Shown: piece by piece, positions 7,710 through 14,637 of the stretch
Numbering within the stretch: position 1 is the first letter of the stretch
Layout: every line of letters starts with the position of its first letter
Source of the DNA: Candidatus Parcubacteria bacterium
Lineage (GTDB): Bacteria > Patescibacteriota > Minisyncoccia > Minisyncoccales > PEYH01
Reading direction: 5' to 3'
Length of the DNA stretch: 26,255 nucleotides
Assembly: GCA_026395615.1 (NCBI GenBank)
Contig: JAPLYH010000043.1
Coordinates: forward strand, 1-26,255
Translations under genes and position numbers: made by a program
Notes under the pieces: model-generated
What the model was told of the DNA's origin: nothing
Seen by the model: only the letters and a program-made list of their open reading frames with translations
The model's database searches: none

Positions 7710-8765
7710 TTAATTTGCAAAAGGGTTCCTTGCGCCTCTAACATCAAAATGAAGATGACATCCGCCCGGTCCTGTCGGAATTGTATGCCCTGTATGACCA
7801 ATATATCCTATTATCTGACCCTGGGAAACCTTCTGGCCTTCAGAAGCAGCTATTTTTGACATATGACCATAATAAGTGACTACCCCATTAGGATGTAAAA
7901 TCCTAATATAATTACCTCCTTTGGTATCCCATCCAATCTTCTGGATTTCTCCTTGGGCTGCTGCGAAGATTGGAGAGCCGCATTCTCCTGTTGAAAGATC
8001 AATGGCATTATACCAATGAAGTCCTTGACTAACCCTATATGGGGAGGGGACGGGGACTATGAAATACGAATTTGGTATAGTAGTTATCTGAACTGAATAT
8101 GTTGGCTTAGCTATTGGTTTTACTCCGCCTGGAATTACTAAAATATCTCCTACTGTTATTTCTCCACTATCAGACAGGTCATTAAAGGCGATAATCGTGT
8201 CTCTAGATACCTTATAATCTCTGGCTATTTCGCTTATTGTGTCTCCATTTTGAACAATATGCATAGCGCCAGTAACTGGCAATATAATCAATGTCTTGCC
8301 AACGGTTAATGAGGATTTTGACGTCAAATTATTTGCCCAAAGTATGGTTTCTACGCTAATATCAAATTGCAGGGCAACACTCTTTATGGTGTCTCCTTGC
8401 TGGACAACATATTCTTCAATACCCGTTTCATCATGGCTTGTTTCTCCACCGGTACCCAATGAAGCTAATGCCTTATAATCCAAAACACTGGATGCGGAAA
8501 TAGCTAATAAGCTATTATCTTGTACGGAAAACAAATCGGGATAGTATTTCTTTTCCTCTCCTTGGCAAAGAGTAGAGCAAGACGATTGAGAGTCATTTTC
8601 TCCGCTTAAAACCATAGATGTTACGACCGAAGAATCTTTTTTACTTGTATTTATGATGAAAATTGCTATAAGGAATAAAAATAAGAAAAAACAGGGCTTA
8701 ACGCATTTCTTAAGCCAAAGAGGTAAAATTAAATTTTTTCCAAACGTAGAAATGTCTTTGGGCAA
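7710..8765 (-). CDS. Membrane-anchored LysM/M23 peptidase-like protein
   Basis: The 351-residue protein has a basic N-terminus and one hydrophobic anchor (about 24-39). Two LysM repeats follow (about 118-163, YVVQQGDTIKSVA, and 168-212, HIVQNGDTISEIA), then a C-terminal M23 domain (about 245-345). Likely zinc and catalytic residues are H250 and D256 (spacing H-x5-D, where many M23 enzymes have H-x3-D), H301 in YYGHMS, and H337/H339 in CHLHFD. M23 enzymes cut peptidoglycan peptides and LysM binds glycan, so a role in wall remodelling outside the membrane is likely. The start is TTG at 8765: no ATG or GTG lies upstream before a stop, and the next ATG (residue 51) would remove the anchor. Hence the assignment of a rare start. 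Confidence 0.88.
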   Translation of the reverse strand: MPKDISTFGKNLILPLWLKKCVKPCFFLFLFLIAIFIINTSKKDSSVVTSMVLSGENDSQSSCSTLCQGEEKKYYPDLFSVQDNSLLAISASSVLDYKALASLGTGGETSHDETGIEEYVVQQGDTIKSVALQFDISVETILWANNLTSKSSLTVGKTLIILPVTGAMHIVQNGDTISEIARDYKVSRDTIIAFNDLSDSGEITVGDILVIPGGVKPIAKPTYSVQITTIPNSYFIVPVPSPYRVSQGLHWYNAIDLSTGECGSPIFAAAQGEIQKIGWDTKGGNYIRILHPNGVVTYYGHMSKIAASEGQKVSQGQIIGYIGHTGHTIPTGPGGCHLHFDVRGARNPFAN

Positions 8766-8826
8766 GTAGCTAAATCGTTCGATTCAACTATTGCCTATTA
8801 CCTAACTACCAAATCAACCTAATATC

Positions 8827-8855
8827 ATTTAATACCAAAAAGCCGACTTAGTCAA
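8827..8855 (-). promoter_or_regulatory. Promoter of the LysM/M23 gene
   Basis: Reading on the minus strand, TTGACT (8855-8850), a 17-bp spacer and TTAAAT (8832-8827) face the M23 gene. The predicted start is about 55 nt before the TTG codon. The same 107-bp spacer must hold the opposing rsmA promoter, for which no convincing boxes were found. Confidence 0.5.
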
Positions 8856-8872
8856 GCTTTTTATCCCCAAAT

Positions 8873-9697
8873 ATGGATTTGTGCTCGCTCCAAACAATCA
8901 AACCGCTATTGAAGAATAACAATATTTTCCCCTCTAAAAAATTTGGGCAAAATTTCTTGATAGATCAAGGAATTATTGAAAAAATCATAGTTTCAGCTGA
9001 TTTAAACAAGCAAGATACTATATTAGAGATAGGTCCAGGATTAGGGTGTTTAACCCAAGCGTTGGCGAAAAAATCAAAAAAAGTGATAGCAATAGAAAAA
9101 GACGGGCAGATGGTAAAAATATTGAAAGAAAACTTAGGCGATTTCGGCAATGTGGAAATTATTGAGCAAGATATCCTTAAATTTCCAATTCCTAATCCCA
9201 AGATTTCCAATAAATATAAAGTGGTGGCAAATTTGCCCTATAATATTGCCTTACCCGTAATCAGAAAATTTATAGAAGCAAATAATCCCCCTCAATTAAT
9301 GGTTCTAATGATTCAAAAAGAAGTAGCCCAAAAAATATGCGGACAAAAATCAAGTTTGCCTAAAATCGCTGTTTGCCTGTTCTCTAAACCAGAAACATTA
9401 TTTTTCGTGCCAAAGGAATTATTTTTCCCAGCTCCTAAGGTTGATGGCGCAGTTATCAAAATTTCTGAAATCCAAAAAAACACTCCTAAAATAGACGCTC
9501 AGCTATTTTTTAAAATCGTAAAAGCTGGATTTGCTCATCCGAGAAAAACAATACTAAACAATTTATCAGCAGAATTAAATATTTCAAAAGAAAAAACCGC
9601 TAAATGGCTGGAAAAAACTAATATTGCCTGTCTTAAAAGACCCGAAGCTATTAATTTGCAAGAGTGGATAAATCTTGTTGATGGTTTTGATTTTTAA
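8873..9697 (+). CDS. rsmA: 16S rRNA dimethyladenosine transferase RsmA (KsgA)
   Basis: The 274-residue protein is a class I SAM methyltransferase. It has the family start KKFGQNFLID (about 22-31), motif I EIGPGLG (52-58), the acidic AIEKD segment and catalytic NLPY (120-123). A C-terminal helical domain carries the AHPRKTILNNL segment. RsmA dimethylates two adjacent adenines in helix 45 of 16S rRNA late in small-subunit assembly. It is divergent from the LysM/M23 gene. Its start ATG has no Shine-Dalgarno. The stop at 9697 is followed almost at once by the promoter-like boxes of the next gene. Confidence 0.95.
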   Translation: MDLCSLQTIKPLLKNNNIFPSKKFGQNFLIDQGIIEKIIVSADLNKQDTILEIGPGLGCLTQALAKKSKKVIAIEKDGQMVKILKENLGDFGNVEIIEQDILKFPIPNPKISNKYKVVANLPYNIALPVIRKFIEANNPPQLMVLMIQKEVAQKICGQKSSLPKIAVCLFSKPETLFFVPKELFFPAPKVDGAVIKISEIQKNTPKIDAQLFFKIVKAGFAHPRKTILNNLSAELNISKEKTAKWLEKTNIACLKRPEAINLQEWINLVDGFDF

Positions 9698-9701
9698 TTT
9701 G

Positions 9702-9710
9702 TGTTAAAAT
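9702..9710 (+). promoter_or_regulatory. Extended -10 box before the VirB6-like gene
   Basis: TGTTAAAAT is a TGn-extended -10 (TAAAAT) lying 23 nt before the preferred ATG at 9734. No -35 at 17 bp is obvious, which is acceptable for an extended -10. An identical nonamer recurs at 13547-13555. Confidence 0.4.
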
Positions 9711-9733
9711 TACAAAATAATCAAATTCTTAAA

Positions 9734-11971
9734 ATGAAATTAAAAAACCTATTTGTTATATCAAGACAGAAAGTCATTCTTTGGCTGACTTTTGTTATCA
9801 CAATGATTATCGCCCCTACTCATCCGGTAAGAGCGCAATTCGGAATTGAAATCCTTACTGCTCCTTTTGTCTTTCTGGCACACCTCGGGACAATGCTACT
9901 AATCGCAATGCCAATATCTTTCCTTGCGCTTGAAATGGGACAAATATTTTTAAGCTGGACATCTAATCCTGCTTTAGTTGGAAGTATTACTCATAACCAA
10001 TTTGTTCTCCTCGGATGGGCTACAGTAAGAGATTTTGCCAATCTCTTCTTTATTCTGATTATCGTCGCAATTGGCATAGCTACCGCTTTAAGAATTAAAC
10101 AATACGAAGTAAAAAAGACTCTTCCTCGATTAGTCATCGTTGCTATTTTAATAAATTTCTCGCCTGTAATTTGTGGGGTGATTATAGATGCCGCTAATAT
10201 TATTATGAATTTCTTTTTTACGGCTGGGGCTGGCGGGTTCAGTAAGGGAATTTCTCTAGCAAAAGGTTCTTGGGAATTCTTAAAGAGCGCGTTTCAGAGC
10301 GCTGCTGGAAACTGGACAGAAATCTTTACCGGCGTTCTTTTCTTCAAAATGATATTTGTTATGATCTTCAATTTCTTTGGAACATTTGTTCTATTCTTAA
10401 TGGGAATGCTCTTCCTTATGAGAGATCTAGCTTTATGGCTTTTGGTAATTTTGTCTCCCTTTGCTTTTTTAAGCGCTATTTTGCCTAGCACTCAAAAACT
10501 ATTTTTTAACAAATGGCGGGATCAATTCACTAAATGGACATTCGTTGGAGTTACTGGCGCATTCTTCATATATTTAAGCCAATTAATGCTGCAAGTGGGA
10601 GTAGAAACAGTTCTTAATAACCAAAAGCCTGCAACTGGCGTATCTGCTGGCGGAGGAAATATAGTAACTAATCTAATGATAATGGCTGTGCCTTTCATGT
10701 TTCTTTTAATCGGATATTTTGCCACTGTTTCCAGCTCAGCTATGGGCGCTGGCGCTGTAGTCGGATTAGCTAAAAAAGGAGGGAAGTGGGCATACGGAAA
10801 AACAGGGGCTAAAACAGTAGAATCATTAAGGCAGAGTGCCCGAGAAACCGTTGAAACATCTATCAAGAGACCCGCAAGAGAAATTGGTAATAGAATAGCT
10901 ACCAAAATATCAACACCCGAAGAAAGACAAGAAGCATATAGTGAAGCTAAGGGATTGAAAAAATTAGGCAAAGGAGTTTCTAGAGTATTAATTCCTTATA
11001 AGAGAAGGGAAGCTATAAAATCACACTGGGAAGCCAAAAAAGGAGAAACGGAAATAACTAAGGTCGAAGAATCAAAAACAATTGCAGACAAACTTAAAAC
11101 TTCTCAATCTCGCAGAGCTAAATTCGATAGAGATGTTGAGGAGCATAATTATGAAGCGCAAGTCGGTGATATCCAATCAGTAATAAAAAATCACGAGTTA
11201 GATAAATATTCGGAACAAGAAATTAAAAATACTATGAGATATGCTGGCCGGATTGATAAAAAATTAGCAGAAAAAGTAATGGTAAACGCCCCCAAGAAGG
11301 CGGAAGAACTAGCCGATGATTACCAAAAAGAAATTGGCGTTGCTAAGAGAGACGGAAAAAATAAAAAAGCGAGGCGTCTTTTAAAGGAAGCAGAAGATAT
11401 GGGTTTAATTCTTGATGAAAAAGACAAAGAAAAAGGATATGGAACTCTTTCAGATAAATTGGCTGATAAAATAAAAAAGGAGGACATACCGAACTTGGAT
11501 CCAGATGACCTTAAAGATCAGGAATATATGGCATCAATGATGAAATTCTGGGACCCAAGTAAGTTTGCAACTGCTGGAAGAGAATTGGGAAGAAGAGCGT
11601 TAGAAGAAATTCAAAAAGGAATGGATACTGTTGGCGGCAAAAAATTAGAAACCGAATATAAGTCATTGGGCAAATTTGCAGACAGTACAGCTGCTGGGGA
11701 TTTAGGAATAAGAAAACCTGAAAAAGATTCGGATCCTAATAAAGAAAATTATCAAAAATTCGTAGCAGCTATTAATAAAGGATTGCACAGACAAGAAGTA
11801 TTTGTTGAATTAAAAAAAATTATAAAAATTGAAAAAGGGTCAAAAGACGAATCAAGTGAATCTGATGATGATTATATAATACTTGACCGAGAACCATCAT
11901 CTGACGAAAGAGGAGATGGGGGAGATGAACAAGAAAACAATGAGAGAGAGCCTAGACAAGATGAGAGATGA
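9734..11971 (+). CDS. VirB6/TrbL-like polytopic T4SS membrane protein
   Basis: From ATG 9734 the protein has 745 residues. A signal-like segment (about 1-34, ending PVRAQF) precedes roughly six to seven transmembrane helices (about 40-350). Then comes a charged K/E-rich cytoplasmic tail of nearly 400 residues ending in D/E/S/R-rich low complexity. The pattern of multi-helix channel plus large hydrophilic tail resembles VirB6/TrbL inner-membrane components, and the neighbourhood has VirB4, PrgI and pilin-like genes. An in-frame GTG at 9701 would add eleven residues ahead of the signal-like segment and overlaps the -10 box, so it is disfavoured. The stop codon falls in a 7-bp tandem repeat. The SPFH cassette separates it from the remaining T4SS genes. 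Confidence 0.8.
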   Translation: MKLKNLFVISRQKVILWLTFVITMIIAPTHPVRAQFGIEILTAPFVFLAHLGTMLLIAMPISFLALEMGQIFLSWTSNPALVGSITHNQFVLLGWATVRDFANLFFILIIVAIGIATALRIKQYEVKKTLPRLVIVAILINFSPVICGVIIDAANIIMNFFFTAGAGGFSKGISLAKGSWEFLKSAFQSAAGNWTEIFTGVLFFKMIFVMIFNFFGTFVLFLMGMLFLMRDLALWLLVILSPFAFLSAILPSTQKLFFNKWRDQFTKWTFVGVTGAFFIYLSQLMLQVGVETVLNNQKPATGVSAGGGNIVTNLMIMAVPFMFLLIGYFATVSSSAMGAGAVVGLAKKGGKWAYGKTGAKTVESLRQSARETVETSIKRPAREIGNRIATKISTPEERQEAYSEAKGLKKLGKGVSRVLIPYKRREAIKSHWEAKKGETEITKVEESKTIADKLKTSQSRRAKFDRDVEEHNYEAQVGDIQSVIKNHELDKYSEQEIKNTMRYAGRIDKKLAEKVMVNAPKKAEELADDYQKEIGVAKRDGKNKKARRLLKEAEDMGLILDEKDKEKGYGTLSDKLADKIKKEDIPNLDPDDLKDQEYMASMMKFWDPSKFATAGRELGRRALEEIQKGMDTVGGKKLETEYKSLGKFADSTAAGDLGIRKPEKDSDPNKENYQKFVAAINKGLHRQEVFVELKKIIKIEKGSKDESSESDDDYIILDREPSSDERGDGGDEQENNEREPRQDER

Positions 11972-11988
11972 GAGATGAGAGATGAGAG
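11961..11988 (+). repeat. Four tandem copies of the 7-bp unit ATGAGAG
   Basis: Exact heptamer copies start at 11961, 11968, 11975 and 11982. The VirB6-like stop (TGA, 11969-11971) lies in the second copy. Because 7 is not a multiple of 3 and each unit contains TGA, the array closes all three frames within three units. Copy-number slippage would therefore change only the last residues of the protein. Confidence 0.9.
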
Positions 11989-12011
11989 ATAAAGTTAGAA
12001 ATAAAAAGAAC

Positions 12012-12042
12012 ACGAGGGTCGCCCTAATCGGACAACCCTCGT
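12012..12042. terminator. Intrinsic terminator, strongest for the SPFH gene
   Basis: ACGAGGGT (12012-12019) pairs perfectly with ACCCTCGT (12035-12042) over a 15-nt loop. Read leftward, the stem is followed by GTTCTTTTTATTT, a good U-tract for the minus-strand SPFH gene. Read rightward, GTTTGTTT follows, so it may also stop the VirB6-like transcript. Confidence 0.75.
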
Positions 12043-12061
12043 TTGTTTCGGCATCTATCAC

Positions 12062-12085
12062 GCCCGGTTTGCTTACAAACCCGGC
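12062..12085 (-). other. Hairpin spanning the SPFH stop codon
   Basis: Positions 62-71 and 76-85 of this segment (12062-12071 and 12076-12085) form a 10-position stem with one mismatch and a 4-nt loop. The minus-strand TAA stop (12075-12073) is partly in the loop. It lies 20 nt from the terminator and could protect the mRNA 3' end. Function is inferred. Confidence 0.45.
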
Positions 12086-13317
12086 TCCTTATTAGTCGCC
12101 TTAGGAGGAGTCGTAATCGCAGCTGCCTGCAACAACTTGGTTATCAGGGCCTGAATTGTTCCTAGAGGCCCCTCCTGATTCCCATCTGCTCGAGGCAGCG
12201 CCAATGCCCAAGCACCACCTCCGTCGGACAGCTTCTTCGCAAGTTCGAAAGCTAGGGCTGTGTCCATGGCAGCTCCCTCGTCTTTCATTCCCGCCTCTTG
12301 AAGCTTCTCTTTCATGGCGAGAACTGGACCAATTAGCTCTGCGCCTGCCGCAATAGCATTGTGCAGGGCAGCCTCAGCTTCCAATTTCGCAACCCTGACT
12401 TTCTCGCGCGCCTTTTCGGTATCGGGAGACAACTTGAGCGCTCCGCAGAATACTCCCTTGATCTCTACGATACCTCTTGCCGGAGCCTCTACTTCAATAA
12501 GATTCTTCAGTTCACTGGCAATCTTCTCGTAGAGAGCGGGGAGGAGAGTAAGACGCTCTATCGCCTTATCCAGCTCTTCTAGCTCTGGATTAGAAGTATC
12601 AGGCGTTGAGTCGCTAGCCTGTATCACTGCGAATACCTCTTCTCTTCTCTTTCTCTTCTCTACGATCTTTGCTCTCACAACTTCAGCTGCCTCACGGATC
12701 CTGTCTAGGATGTTATCCCTCAGCATGCCCTCATCGGTTGCCTCAACTATCGTGAGTGTCGTGACATATCCCACGACCAAAGAGTTCAGTTTGTTGCGGA
12801 TCCAATCCACCCAATCCTGAACCCCATACACCGCATTCACGATGTTCTGGAAGTCACTTCCTATCACTAGGGTCATGATGTAGTCACGGAAATACAGTAT
12901 CCCATCGCTCGCTTGGATCTTCGGTAGCTCCCCTTTCGGCAAGGGAATTATGTCCATGACCCGCTCAAAAGGTCTAGACTTCTTCCCTATTGAGTCTATG
13001 AAGGGGACTATGAGATGAAATCCAGGATGCAACGCATCCAATCTCTTGCCCCACCTCAGCCGAATCCAGATCTCCGGTTCCGGGACAATCCAGACACCAA
13101 GACAAATCACCCCGACGACCAAGAGAAACATCCCTAGTACCGACCATCCAGGCGGGATGACGAAGAGCGTCAGGAGAAACAACAAGAATCCTACGCCAAC
13201 TCCAATTCGCCCAAGAGTCTTGAACACAGCCCTCTGGAACTTCACCCCTTTTGGGGCGTCATCCCTCTCAACTCGTGCCCTAGATTGTACTTCAGATTGT
13301 ACCACGCTGTCTGCCAT
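12073..13317 (-). CDS. SPFH/band-7 family membrane protein
   Basis: Starting at ATG 13317 the protein has 414 residues. A polar N-terminus is followed by two close hydrophobic helices (about 38-55 and 58-78). A band-7 domain begins at PEPEIWIRLRWGKRLDALHPG and runs to about residue 300. Next is an Ala/Glu-rich coiled coil (KAREKVRVAKLEAEAALHNA) of the flotillin type, and a low-complexity C-terminus. SPFH proteins oligomerise into membrane rings or cages. A further in-frame ATG at 13326 touches the AAGGAGG ribosome site with no spacing, whereas 13317 leaves 9 nt, so 13317 is chosen. Base composition is about half G+C against roughly a third around it. Its promoter, ribosome site and terminator are all textbook, unlike its neighbours. 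This suggests transfer or special selection. Confidence 0.82.
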   Translation of the reverse strand: MADSVVQSEVQSRARVERDDAPKGVKFQRAVFKTLGRIGVGVGFLLFLLTLFVIPPGWSVLGMFLLVVGVICLGVWIVPEPEIWIRLRWGKRLDALHPGFHLIVPFIDSIGKKSRPFERVMDIIPLPKGELPKIQASDGILYFRDYIMTLVIGSDFQNIVNAVYGVQDWVDWIRNKLNSLVVGYVTTLTIVEATDEGMLRDNILDRIREAAEVVRAKIVEKRKRREEVFAVIQASDSTPDTSNPELEELDKAIERLTLLPALYEKIASELKNLIEVEAPARGIVEIKGVFCGALKLSPDTEKAREKVRVAKLEAEAALHNAIAAGAELIGPVLAMKEKLQEAGMKDEGAAMDTALAFELAKKLSDGGGAWALALPRADGNQEGPLGTIQALITKLLQAAAITTPPKATNKEPGL

Positions 13318-13326
13318 TCCGCTCAT

Positions 13327-13333
13327 CCTCCTT
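13327..13333 (-). promoter_or_regulatory. Strong Shine-Dalgarno that sets the SPFH start
   Basis: AAGGAGG on the minus strand is a near-perfect anti-16S complement. It is 9 nt from the ATG at 13317 and immediately abuts the ATG at 13326, favouring the former. It is the only clear Shine-Dalgarno seen before any gene in the window. Confidence 0.8.
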
Positions 13334-13398
13334 GCTATCTGTGTGTTTTATTCACTTGTAAAGGTACGGCCCACTACTACTCTACTACTATGCAGAAA

Positions 13399-13420
13399 GG
13401 AAGATCCAAATGAATCTCCC
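13399..13420 (-). other. 5' UTR hairpin of the SPFH mRNA
   Basis: On the minus strand GGGAGAT pairs with ATCTTCC (seven pairs, one G-U) over an 8-nt loop, near the predicted 5' end of the message. The leader is about 110 nt long, unlike the very short leaders nearby. It also holds CTA/TAG trinucleotide runs (13371-13391). Possibly a stability or regulatory element. Confidence 0.35.
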
Positions 13421-13437
13421 CTCGTTTCCTACCTTAT

Positions 13438-13466
13438 ATTATACCAATAAATATCTATTCTGTCAA
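13438..13466 (-). promoter_or_regulatory. Perfect consensus promoter of the SPFH gene
   Basis: On the minus strand TTGACA (13466-13461), a 17-bp spacer and TATAAT (13443-13438) match the sigma-70-type consensus at all twelve positions. The start would be near 13431. This predicts constitutive strong transcription. Confidence 0.85.
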
Positions 13467-13510
13467 TATTTTTCTTCGCTTTTTAACTGACTTTTACATT
13501 TATATTCCTA

Positions 13511-13525
13511 TAACAGTATCTGTTA
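13511..13525. promoter_or_regulatory. TAACAG-TAT-CTGTTA dyad, possible operator
   Basis: A perfect inverted repeat with 6-bp arms and a 3-bp centre lies between the SPFH promoter and the next plus-strand promoter-like box. Its position between divergent units suits a regulator site, but a weak hairpin or chance dyad is possible in AT-rich DNA. Confidence 0.3.
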
Positions 13526-13546
13526 ATTTCTTTCTTTCAATTGCTG

Positions 13547-13555
13547 TGTTAAAAT
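13547..13555 (+). promoter_or_regulatory. Extended -10 box upstream of the T4SS operon
   Basis: TGTTAAAAT is identical to the box at 9702-9710 before the VirB6-like gene. It is 91 nt upstream of the ATG at 13647, so a transcript from here would carry the repeat at 13564-13612 in its leader. Confidence 0.35.
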
Positions 13556-13563
13556 GAATTATA

Positions 13564-13612
13564 AGAACCTGCCTTGCTGACGCTCACAGAACCTTGTTTC
13601 CTCGCTTGCTCG
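13564..13612 (+). repeat. Imperfect direct repeat beginning AGAACCT
   Basis: AGAACCT occurs at 13564-13570 and 13588-13594, 24 bp apart. Each copy is followed by a C/T/G-rich tract with GCTTGCTC- or GACGCTC-like ends. This stretch is more GC-rich than its AT-rich surroundings. With the other sites listed it accounts for the 329-bp gene-free interval 13318-13646. No ORF or tRNA is seen in it. Confidence 0.4.
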
Positions 13613-13622
13613 AAAATAATAT
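13594..13622 (+). promoter_or_regulatory. Possible promoter of the second T4SS unit
   Basis: TTGTTT (13594-13599), a 17-bp spacer and TAATAT (13617-13622, 4 of 6) precede the ATG at 13647, giving a leader of roughly 18 nt. Match quality is modest. The box at 13547 is an alternative. Confidence 0.3.
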
Positions 13623-13646
13623 GATAAAATTTACTAAACTAAGATT

Positions 13647-14063
13647 ATGGAGGAATTATCCCGAGATGAACTTTGGGCAATTTATAATACCTTGCCCGAC
13701 ACATTAAAAGATGCCATATTTTCAGAAGATACAGCTGAAGCTATTTTTAATATTTGCAAATTATACGAGATAAACAAAAATTCAGAAGTGGCAAAAATAA
13801 TCGGCAAAATCCTAATGGGCCTTTTGCCGCCGGAATTTTTAAAAGATACTCTTCAAGAGGAATTGGGAATCAGTGAAGATATTGCTAAAAAAGCGACGAT
13901 GGAATTAGAACATTTCATTTTAAATCCTGTTAAAAAAGATTTAGATGTTTTATATCAAGAGATAGACGGGAATAAAGAAAAAACAGGAGATAACACGGCA
14001 GAACAAGCAACTCCTGCAGAAGAGCCAGAAAAAGAAGATACTTATAGAGAACCAATAGCTTAA
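13647..14063 (+). CDS. Small helical hypothetical protein in T4SS cluster
   Basis: The protein family is not recognised. The 138-residue product is predicted helical up to about residue 105, then has an acidic, Thr/Glu/Pro-rich disordered tail. Two stretches resemble each other: LPDTLKDAIFSEDTAEAIFN (about 17-36) and LPPEFLKDTLQEELGISEDI (about 58-77). This suggests an internal duplication of an LP-x-LKD helix-turn unit. There is no signal peptide or transmembrane segment, so it should be cytoplasmic. It is the first gene of the PrgI-VirB4-pilin run, 82 nt before the PrgI-like gene, and may be a cytoplasmic accessory factor. That role is inferred from position only. No Shine-Dalgarno is present. 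Confidence 0.7.
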   Translation: MEELSRDELWAIYNTLPDTLKDAIFSEDTAEAIFNICKLYEINKNSEVAKIIGKILMGLLPPEFLKDTLQEELGISEDIAKKATMELEHFILNPVKKDLDVLYQEIDGNKEKTGDNTAEQATPAEEPEKEDTYREPIA

Positions 14064-14092
14064 TTTTCAATTCACAATTTCCAATTTTCAAT
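14062..14092 (+). repeat. Short AATTTTCAAT direct repeats
   Basis: AATTTTCAAT occurs at 14062-14071 and 14083-14092 with a related AATTTCC between them, in the spacer before the PrgI-like gene. It may be simple-sequence spacer. Copies elsewhere in the genome would show whether it is a dispersed element. Confidence 0.5.
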
Positions 14093-14145
14093 GAAGCCAA
14101 TTCCCAAATTTATTCTCCTCGACTTTTAATTTTTGACTTATTTTT

Positions 14146-14562
14146 ATGGAATACCCGTTGCCCCAATTTTTATCAATAAAACCAAAAGTCGCCGGACCAT
14201 TCAATCTGGCGCAATTGCTTTGGATTATAGGAGGAGCATTAGTAGCAATAATTTTTTATTTCACCGCTCCTCTTATGACTTTCATTTTAATCGGTATTCC
14301 TATTATGATAGTTGCTTTCATTATGGCTTTTGGAAAAAGAAAGGGATTTCCTATTCCGACTATAATCGCTCGTTCTTTCGCATTTATTTTCGCTAGCAAA
14401 AAATACTTGTGGCAAAAAGTTGATACTCCTACTATAGTGCTCCCAAAAGCTATAGCAGCAAAACCAGTAGACTTTAATAATGACAAAAGTATAAGCTTAA
14501 AAGTTTCCGGCCAAAACAGATTAAAAGAAAACGGGCGGTTAATTGAAAACCATCCTAAGTAG
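14146..14562 (+). CDS. PrgI-family (VirB3-like) T4SS membrane protein
   Basis: The 138-residue protein begins with the PrgI-like segment PLPQFLSIKPKVAGPFNLAQLLW. It has two adjacent hydrophobic helices (about 24-45 and 48-66), then a basic region (FGKRKGFPIPTIIARSFAFIF) leading to KYLWQK and a polar tail. PrgI/VirB3 proteins dock the VirB4 ATPase at the inner membrane. The two VirB4-related genes follow directly, as in other PrgI-VirB4 loci. The ATG at 14146 gives the family-type N-terminus. An overlapping frame from 14133 has no such match. No Shine-Dalgarno is present. Confidence 0.83.
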   Translation: MEYPLPQFLSIKPKVAGPFNLAQLLWIIGGALVAIIFYFTAPLMTFILIGIPIMIVAFIMAFGKRKGFPIPTIIARSFAFIFASKKYLWQKVDTPTIVLPKAIAAKPVDFNNDKSISLKVSGQNRLKENGRLIENHPK

Positions 14563-14637
14563 AATTGGAATAAAAATATGTATTAAACAGAACAAAAATT
14601 TCTACCAATAGAACAGATAAAAGAAGGCGTCATAATA

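Noticed and set aside
9701..9733. GTG start extending the VirB6-like protein by 11 residues
   Set aside because: The extension precedes an otherwise normal signal-like N-terminus and lies on a probable extended -10 box.
10522..10971. A 149-codon minus-strand frame inside the VirB6-like gene
   Set aside because: It is antisense to transmembrane helices, which yields a hydrophobic-looking product. No promoter or homology signal was seen.
13046..13450. A 134-codon plus-strand open frame opposite the SPFH start and promoter
   Set aside because: It is the shadow of the GC-rich SPFH gene and runs over its promoter and leader. The protein is low-complexity Pro/Thr/Arg with no recognisable features.
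11961..13466. Insertion sequence explanation for the SPFH cassette
   Set aside because: No transposase, terminal inverted repeats or clear target-site duplication were found around 12012-13466.
14133..14396. Alternative frame starting 13 nt before the PrgI-like ATG
   Set aside because: The product is Tyr/Phe/Arg-rich nonsense, while the 14146 frame gives PrgI-like helices.
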